From: Chitinophaga hostae
Lineage (GTDB): Bacteria; Bacteroidota; Bacteroidia; Chitinophagales; Chitinophagaceae
Assembly (NCBI RefSeq): GCF_018224885.1
Contig: NZ_JAGTXB010000007.1
Location: forward strand, 248,001-312,000
Reading direction: 5' to 3'
Length of the DNA stretch: 64,000 nt
Shown: piece by piece, positions 58,287-64,000 of the stretch
Position numbering within the stretch: position 1 is the first letter of the stretch
Layout of the letters: each line of letters opens with the position of its first letter
Position numbers and translations under genes: made by a program
Notes under the pieces: model-generated
Databases searched by the model: none
Told to the model about the DNA's origin: nothing
Seen by the model: only the letters and a program-made list of their open reading frames with translations

Positions 58287-61244
58287 TTAGAACTCAACAT
58301 TTAATCCGGCCACATACATTTTTGTCAATGGGTTACTGAGGTCGCCTCCTCTTTCCGGGTCATAATTCTTTACCTTACTGAAGGTAAAGAGGTTCTTACC
58401 GGTTACGTATAAACGCAGACTGCTCAGGTGCAGCGGTTTCAACGCCTGTGTAGTGAAGGTATACCCGAGCGACAGGTTACGGATCTTGACAAAGGAGCCG
58501 TCTTTATAACCCAGCGTTTTAATAAACGGGGTACCGTCTTTCGAAAGACTCGCATTGGGCCTTGGATAATCGTTGGAAGCATTTTCCGGTGTCCAGTAGT
58601 TTAATGGCGCACTGTTTTCCAATCCCTGCGGATCGAATTTAGCGGCGTATTCGGAGTTGATCCACTGACCGATACGGGCAAATACATAAATATTGAGGTC
58701 AAAATTTTTGTATCGTATGTCATTATTAAAGCCTCCGCTCCATTTGGGTACCTGGGCGCCGAGGATGATGCGGTCGGCAGAATTGATCTGTCCATTTCCG
58801 TCCTGGTCCTTCACCCGGATATCACCGGGTTTATAACCAAACTTGGCAGCCTCGGCTGCATCGGCTGTTTGCCAGATACCAATTTTTTGCTGATCAAAAT
58901 ATACCCTCACCGGGGAGCCGATAAACCATCCGTTGGCTACATCATTGGTATTACCATCTGCCAGTGCAACAATTTCTTCCTTATTGCGGGAGTATACGAT
59001 GTTGGAAGTCCAGCGAAAATCGGCAGTAGCGATATTGGTAGTATTGATACCTATTTCTACGCCACGGTTACGGGTTTTACCAATGTTCTGTACCACGGAG
59101 CTAACGCCGGAGGAGGTAGGCAAACTGCGCTGCAGCAGCAGGTCTTTCGTTTTGGTATCGTAGTAATCGATGCTGCCGCTTACTTTTCCGGCGATGATGC
59201 CGAAGTCGATCCCGATATTTTTAGTGGTAGACAATTCCCATTTCAATCCTTTGTTGCCTGTCTGGTCACCGATGGCGTAGGCCATAGCGGCGTTTGTGTC
59301 ATCATAGGAGAAAGGGATTTTTGTCAGATAACTGGCGGTAGAATATGGATCTACCGCATCATTACCGGCCACGCCATAGCTCACTCTTAACTTCAGGTCG
59401 TTCAGGAATGTTTGTGATTTCATGAACTTCTCGTCGCTGATGCGCCATGCGCCTGCTACTGAGGGAAAGAAGGCCCATTTGTTACCGGGCGATAATTTAG
59501 AAGAGCCATCAGAGCGACCGGTAAGTGACAGCAGGTATTTTCCTTTAAAGGCATAGTTGAGCCGGCCCGTAAAGGAGATCAGTTTGCTGGCCTGGTACAT
59601 GGTGCGCACCGCAATGCCGCTCACATTATTTTGCAGCGCATAGTAAAGCTGGGAAGGCAGTAATTGTCCTTCGCCCTGCATCAGGGAAGAATCGCGCTGA
59701 TCAGACAATACGCTGGCTACGCCGGTAACGCCGAAGGTGTGGTCGCCGATGGTTTTGTTGTAGGTGGCCACGTTTTCCCAGCTGAGATACCTGCGGGTGC
59801 TGCCGTTTGATTGCGACCTCGAAGTAGAAGCCGTTGATCTGTCGATAGAACTTTTAGAAGCAAAAACGCCTTGTTTGGCATTTTCCAGGGTAACGCCAAA
59901 ATTGGATCGGAACATAAAACCTGCGAAGGGCGTGAGTTCCAGGTAAGCATTTATAAAGGTGCGCGTGGTGCGGGTAATATTCTGGTAGGCATTGGGTTGT
60001 TCATCTGCCAGTGGGTTGATAGCGGAGCCACTGTTAGGAAACAGCACCAGGTTACCTGCAGAATCGTACGGCATTGCCAGCGGAATATATTTATTGGCCT
60101 GGTTCAACGGGTCGCGGCGGGCACTCTGATCATAGTAGGTAATCTGGCTTTGTGCACCTATCTTGATAGCGTCGTTGATGGTTTGATCGATGTTTAAACG
60201 GGTGGAATAGCGTTTCAGCTGATCCAGTTTCAGGAGTCCTTTCTCATCGAAATAATCGAAGGAAAAGTAAACTTTTGTTTTTTCAGATCCTCCGGAGATG
60301 CCCGCCTGGTAGTCTTGCTGTAAGCCATTATGCAGCAGCAGATCGGCGTAATTCGTCCACAGGTTATTTTTGATTTCATCCAATTCAAAGGCATTGAATA
60401 TTTTCGGATCATCCGCTACACTGTTCCATCTGCCGGTAGTACGATTGGCTTCCCGTTTCAGGGCCGTATATTCTTCCCCGTTACTCATGCGCGGGTAGCC
60501 ATTTACTTCAGACACGCCCACATAGGAGCTCACATTTACTTTTGGTTTGCCGGAGGTACCTCTTTTGGTAGTGACCATGATTACCCCGTTGGCGCCGCGG
60601 GAGCCGTATATGGCGGTGGAAGAGGCGTCCTTTAATACTTCCATGGACTGGATATCGTTGGGGTTGATGTCCTGTATATTTTCATATTGCACGCCATCAA
60701 CGATGTAGAGCGGGCCGTTGCTCGCCTTGATAGACCTGTTTCCTCTTACCGTTACATTCACTTTTGCGCCGGCGGCGCCGCTGCTGCGGGTAATATCTAC
60801 GCCGGGAAGCCGGCCCTGGGCGGCTTCCATAACGTTGGTAGAAGGCACTTTTTTCAATTCTTCCCCTTTTACAGAAACTACCGCGCCGGTGAGATCACGT
60901 TTTTTCACCATTCCATAACCCACTACTACGATTTCATCCAGTTTTTTATTATTCGATTCCATTTTTACTGTCATATTGACATTATCAGCTACCATAGTCA
61001 GTGGCGTGTATCCCACATAACTGAAGAGCAGCGCTGTTCTTTTCCCTTCCGGCACCTGGAGGGTAAAATTTCCATGTGTATCTGTTTGGGTACCACTGGT
61101 CGTTCCTTTCACCTGTACACTCACAAGTGGTAGCCCGTTGCCGGAAGAAGCATCGGTTACCCTCCCTTTTACGGTACGGGTCTGTGCAATCGCCCAGCCG
61201 CTAAAACCCAATAGCAGCAAGCAAATAAGGTAAATTCTTTTCAT
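58287..61244 (-). CDS. SusC/RagA TonB-dependent receptor of the pectin locus
   Basis: 985 residues. Signal peptide (IYLICLLLLGFSGWAIAQ), carboxypeptidase-like domain (VKGRVTDASSGNGLPLVSVQVKG), plug with VVVGYGMVKKRDLTGAVVSVKG, and SusC motif NDIQSMEVLKDASSTAIYGSRGANGVIMVTTKRG, then the barrel to a C-terminal MYVAGLNVEF. No STN domain is present, so regulation by sigma/anti-sigma is unlikely; the divergent LacI regulator is the probable controller. Confidence 0.95.
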   Translation of the reverse strand: MKRIYLICLLLLGFSGWAIAQTRTVKGRVTDASSGNGLPLVSVQVKGTTSGTQTDTHGNFTLQVPEGKRTALLFSYVGYTPLTMVADNVNMTVKMESNNKKLDEIVVVGYGMVKKRDLTGAVVSVKGEELKKVPSTNVMEAAQGRLPGVDITRSSGAAGAKVNVTVRGNRSIKASNGPLYIVDGVQYENIQDINPNDIQSMEVLKDASSTAIYGSRGANGVIMVTTKRGTSGKPKVNVSSYVGVSEVNGYPRMSNGEEYTALKREANRTTGRWNSVADDPKIFNAFELDEIKNNLWTNYADLLLHNGLQQDYQAGISGGSEKTKVYFSFDYFDEKGLLKLDQLKRYSTRLNIDQTINDAIKIGAQSQITYYDQSARRDPLNQANKYIPLAMPYDSAGNLVLFPNSGSAINPLADEQPNAYQNITRTTRTFINAYLELTPFAGFMFRSNFGVTLENAKQGVFASKSSIDRSTASTSRSQSNGSTRRYLSWENVATYNKTIGDHTFGVTGVASVLSDQRDSSLMQGEGQLLPSQLYYALQNNVSGIAVRTMYQASKLISFTGRLNYAFKGKYLLSLTGRSDGSSKLSPGNKWAFFPSVAGAWRISDEKFMKSQTFLNDLKLRVSYGVAGNDAVDPYSTASYLTKIPFSYDDTNAAMAYAIGDQTGNKGLKWELSTTKNIGIDFGIIAGKVSGSIDYYDTKTKDLLLQRSLPTSSGVSSVVQNIGKTRNRGVEIGINTTNIATADFRWTSNIVYSRNKEEIVALADGNTNDVANGWFIGSPVRVYFDQQKIGIWQTADAAEAAKFGYKPGDIRVKDQDGNGQINSADRIILGAQVPKWSGGFNNDIRYKNFDLNIYVFARIGQWINSEYAAKFDPQGLENSAPLNYWTPENASNDYPRPNASLSKDGTPFIKTLGYKDGSFVKIRNLSLGYTFTTQALKPLHLSSLRLYVTGKNLFTFSKVKNYDPERGGDLSNPLTKMYVAGLNVEF

Positions 61245-61467
61245 AACGTTCGGGTGAATTTAAATGGCAAATAAAGGTTGTGCGATAATGAGCAATAATT
61301 AAACGTGGCAATTTGTTGGTTGAAAACAGGATCGCTTTTTCGTGTCGTATGGACACAAGTCTACAGAACTATTTATTAATTGTGAAGTTTATTTACGCAA
61401 TCGTTCCCGGAAAAATCAGTACTTTCACTGTCTGTGAAAAAGCCGGGAAACACAGACCGGAAGGCGT
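61245..61467. promoter_or_regulatory. Divergent regulatory gap between SusC and LacI genes
   Basis: 223 nt without a gene. It must hold the promoters of both the SusC operon and the LacI gene. Only weak candidates are visible: ACGCAATCGTTCCCG (about 61394-61408), which resembles a LacI-family half-operator GCAAnCG, and TGCGATAATGAGCA (about 61280-61293). No -33/-7 pair meets the consensus clearly. Confidence 0.4.
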
Positions 61468-62514
61468 ATGAAGTATAAAGCAGCTACTATAAAAGATATT
61501 GCACAGGCGCTTCACCTGTCTACCTCCACAGTATCCCGTGCGTTACGGGACAGTCATGAAATCAGCGCCGCTACCAAGCAGCTGGTGCTGGATCATGCAG
61601 CAAAGCTGAACTATCATCCCAACCCGATTGCGTTGAGTTTGAAAGAAAAAAAGAGCGGATCTATCGGGGTAATTGTATCTGAAATTGCGAACAGTTTTTT
61701 TTCACAGACGATCAACGGCATCGAATCTGTTGCTAACGAGAAAGGCTATACGGTAATTATTTCGCAGAGTCATGAGTCTTTCGAAAAAGAAGTGAGAACG
61801 CTGCACTACCTGGCTTCCCGCTCTATTGACGGGTTACTCATTTCTGTATCCAGCGCTACCAAAGATCTGACACAGCTGAAAGCCCTGCATCAATATGGCT
61901 TTCCGATTGTATTTTTCGACAGGATTGTGGAAGATATCGCTACGCATAAGGTGATGGTAGATAATTTCCAGGGAGCCTACAATGCTACCATGCACCTGCT
62001 GGCAGAGGGATATCAGCGTATTGCCTGCATCACCAATTCGGCGCATTTATCCATTACCCGGGAGCGGGTGGCGGGATACGTAGCGGCGTTGGAAAAGCAT
62101 GGTATATCATCTCATCCTTCCCTCATCAAATATTGCTTTCATGGCGGCATGCTGCTGGATGAGGTTACGGCAGCGGTGAACCAGCTGATGAAGGCAAAGC
62201 CCCGCCCGGATGCGATCTTTACTACTTCAGATAAATTAACTACCGGTTGTATGCGTGCGCTAAAAAAAGCGGGCGTGGCGATTCCCGGAGAGATAGCGCT
62301 GACAGGGTTTTCCAACTCGGAGTTAATAGAACTGTTGCATGCGCCGATCACAGTAGTGCGGCAGCCGGCATTTGAAATGGGCCGGGTAGCCACAGAATTG
62401 TTGTTGCAATTGATAGAAAGCAAACGACCGGTAAAAGATTTTGATACCAGGATATTGCAAACAGAGCTGATCACAGCACCGGAAGTACCTGCAAAGAAAA
62501 AAGGACGGAAGTAG
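61468..62514 (+). CDS. LacI-family transcriptional regulator
   Basis: 348 residues. N-terminal LacI HTH: TIKDIAQALHLSTSTVSRALRDSHEISAATKQLVLDHAAKLNYHPNPIA (about 8-56), followed by the periplasmic-binding-protein-like sensor: GSIGVIVSEIANSFFSQTINGIE, IVFFDRIVE, RIACITNSAHLSITRERVAGY, and GEIALTGFSNSELIELLHAPITVVRQP. It is divergent from the pectin SusC operon and most likely represses it, with a pectin-derived sugar as inducer. It ends with a basic tail (PAKKKGRK). Confidence 0.93.
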   Translation: MKYKAATIKDIAQALHLSTSTVSRALRDSHEISAATKQLVLDHAAKLNYHPNPIALSLKEKKSGSIGVIVSEIANSFFSQTINGIESVANEKGYTVIISQSHESFEKEVRTLHYLASRSIDGLLISVSSATKDLTQLKALHQYGFPIVFFDRIVEDIATHKVMVDNFQGAYNATMHLLAEGYQRIACITNSAHLSITRERVAGYVAALEKHGISSHPSLIKYCFHGGMLLDEVTAAVNQLMKAKPRPDAIFTTSDKLTTGCMRALKKAGVAIPGEIALTGFSNSELIELLHAPITVVRQPAFEMGRVATELLLQLIESKRPVKDFDTRILQTELITAPEVPAKKKGRK

Positions 62515-62546
62515 TTTTGGTGGCTGAAAAACTGCCCGCGCCTGAT

Positions 62547-64000
62547 CTATTTATCTACCCGGAACCAATCCACATCAGTCCATCCGGCATCATTGGTTTT
62601 AACATTCCTGCTGCAACACAAGCCCAGTTTAGCTCCTATCCACCTGCCGGGAACAGCGGTAAACGGTGCTCCTGCCTCGTGAAATGTTTGCCCGTCGGTG
62701 CTGTAGCTGAACCGGCAAACGGCGCCTTTACTCACCCGTACCCGGAAAAATATATCTGTAGCCGTTATCTTCTCCTCCGTTGTTATTATTTCCGGCGCGC
62801 CTTTATCTGCTTTATTACAGGTAAACCGGGAAAGATAAACACCATCCGTTTTTTTGATAAGCGCGAGTCCTGCATAGTCAGCTCCCAATACCAGCATACT
62901 CATACGATCGCCTTCCTGCCTGGGTTTAAACGTACATTTTGTGGTAGCGGAAAATTCCGCCGCCGGAAATTTCTGCAACAGTACATTCGGAACCTCCCAC
63001 AGGTTACGCGCACTATCGGGCTGTTGTGCAGCAAAGAGACGTAAGCACCCATGGGCAACGGAAGGGAAAGCCCAGCCCGCCGATGGATTGGCCTGCCATT
63101 GCCATTGCAGACCGATGGTATTGCCGTTAAACCCGTCTGACTCCTGCGGCGAGGTTACGGCTGTTGCGCCGAGGTTGCCCACATCCGGTTTGCGGTAACG
63201 GAGCACCGGCTCCCCTTTGCCATCGTTGTCTTTATCAACACCTATCACCGGCCAGTCATCGGTCCATTTCATTGGTTGCAGGTGCACTACTCTGCCATAG
63301 GCGTCGAGGTCCTGGAAATGCAGGAACCAATCGTCTCCTTTGGGTGTTTGTACCCAGGCGCCCTGGTGCGGACCATTCACGGGCGAGCCGCCCTGATCCA
63401 TTACAATCCTGCTTTCGTAGGGGCCGTATATGTGTTTGGAACGCAGCACCAGTTGCCAGCCGGTACTTACGCCGCCTGCGGGTGCGAAAATATAATAATA
63501 GCCGTTCCGCTTATAGAACTTAGGTCCTTCCATCGTAGGATGATCATCATGGCCATCAAATACAAGCACACCTTCATCGAGTGCCTTTGTACCTGCATCG
63601 TTCAGTTGTTTTACCACTAGGATGCTTTTGATACCGGCGCGACTGCCTGCATAGGCATGGATCATATATACGTGCCCGTTATCATCCCACAACGGGCAGG
63701 GATCAATAAGTCCTTTACCCGCTACCACCAGCTCCGGGCTGCTCCAGGGGCCTGTGATCTGTTTCGCTTTGATTACATAAATGCCGTAGTCGGGATCCGG
63801 GTAATAGATATAAAACTCCTGCTGGTGATAACGGATGGCCGGCGCCCAAACGCCATTGCCATGTTGCGTGGTGGCAAAATGATCGTAGGGCGGCTGCCGC
63901 AGCAGCGCGTGACCGATGATTCGCCAGCTTACCAGGTCTTTGGAATGCAGGATGGGCAAGCCCGGCACTGCATCAAAGCTGGAGGCAACGAGGTAATAAT
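62547..64000 (-). CDS. GH43-family glycoside hydrolase, N-terminus outside the window
   Basis: The frame stays open to the window edge, reading about 484 residues; the true start lies beyond 64000. The five-bladed-propeller GH43 part contains YYLVASSFDAVPGLPILHSKDLVSW, GVWAPAIRYH, LIDPCPLWDDNGHVYMIHAYAGS, TMEGPKFYKRNGYYYIFAPAGG and GPHQGAWVQT. An accessory beta-sandwich (DUF1349-like) follows from about residue 290 (GFNGNTIGLQWQWQAN... to the end). Arabinan or xylan side-chain hydrolysis is plausible next to a pectin locus. It converges with the LacI gene (32 nt between stop codons). Confidence 0.88.
   Translation of the reverse strand, partial: YYLVASSFDAVPGLPILHSKDLVSWRIIGHALLRQPPYDHFATTQHGNGVWAPAIRYHQQEFYIYYPDPDYGIYVIKAKQITGPWSSPELVVAGKGLIDPCPLWDDNGHVYMIHAYAGSRAGIKSILVVKQLNDAGTKALDEGVLVFDGHDDHPTMEGPKFYKRNGYYYIFAPAGGVSTGWQLVLRSKHIYGPYESRIVMDQGGSPVNGPHQGAWVQTPKGDDWFLHFQDLDAYGRVVHLQPMKWTDDWPVIGVDKDNDGKGEPVLRYRKPDVGNLGATAVTSPQESDGFNGNTIGLQWQWQANPSAGWAFPSVAHGCLRLFAAQQPDSARNLWEVPNVLLQKFPAAEFSATTKCTFKPRQEGDRMSMLVLGADYAGLALIKKTDGVYLSRFTCNKADKGAPEIITTEEKITATDIFFRVRVSKGAVCRFSYSTDGQTFHEAGAPFTAVPGRWIGAKLGLCCSRNVKTNDAGWTDVDWFRVDK

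Noticed and set aside
1..64000. tRNA, rRNA, tmRNA, riboswitch or CRISPR array
   Set aside because: No cloverleaf-like sequence, no conserved riboswitch core and no regularly spaced direct repeats with unique spacers were seen in the gaps between genes; a covariance-model search would be decisive.

Overview
The window looks like chromosomal DNA of a free-living, polysaccharide-degrading member of the Bacteroidota, most likely Chitinophaga or a close relative. The signs are three SusC/SusD outer-membrane pairs, an ECF sigma/FecR (DUF4974) cascade, DUF4349 and YXWGXW proteins, and promoters of the Bacteroidota type (TTTG-N19-TAnnTTTG). No rRNA or tRNA gene, CRISPR array, prophage or intact insertion sequence was recognised, so the genus is an inference from gene content.

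Layout. 1-7.1 kb: housekeeping and small genes (CobW-type GTPase cut by the edge, lgt, a YycJ/WalJ-like hydrolase, DUF2383 protein, Crp-family regulator with an alpha/beta hydrolase, DUF4349 lipoprotein, two unknowns). 7.2-12.0 kb: a TetR regulator and a complete EmrA/EmrB/TolC-type efflux operon with operator-like palindromes. 12.1-22.6 kb: sigma factor, FecR, STN-bearing SusC, SusD, arylsulfotransferase-like lipoprotein, TsdA-like dihaem cytochrome c and Gfo/Idh/MocA oxidoreductase, all on the minus strand. 22.7-25.5 kb: YhcH family, SGNH hydrolase, YrdB, orphan ABC ATPase. 25.7-38.2 kb: SusC/SusD/GH20 hexosaminidase followed by a sugar-acid set (GntP permease, RidA, PfkB/KDG-type kinase, M19 dipeptidase), with a divergent DeoR regulator. 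38.3-46 kb: YXWGXW protein, then an AraC regulator upstream of an RraA-GH2-enolase superfamily-SDR operon. 46-48.4 kb: a 70-residue protein, two DinB proteins and a GlxA-type regulator. 48.7-64 kb: a pectin/galacturonate locus (SusC, SusD, CE12-GH28 fusion, GH105, UxaB, UxaA, UxaC) with a divergent LacI regulator and a truncated GH43 gene.

How the parts fit. The pectin locus imports oligogalacturonides, cuts them with GH28, CE12 and GH105, and converts galacturonate through tagaturonate and altronate to 2-keto-3-deoxygluconate (KDG). The only KDG-kinase candidate in the window lies 22 kb away in the GH20/GntP cluster, so the two loci may meet at KDG.

The most unusual signal is a family of four dispersed hairpin elements (2911-3126, 15381-15561, 25487-25689, 48461-48665). 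Each is a long inverted repeat of about 57-95 bp per arm. Three carry a small GC-rich hairpin at both ends. All four contain a GATT motif repeated every 9 nt. The bases between GATT motifs differ among elements but match almost perfectly between the two arms of one element. All four start within 0-1 nt of a stop codon, lie between codirectional genes, and end toward the downstream gene in a CCGC motif.
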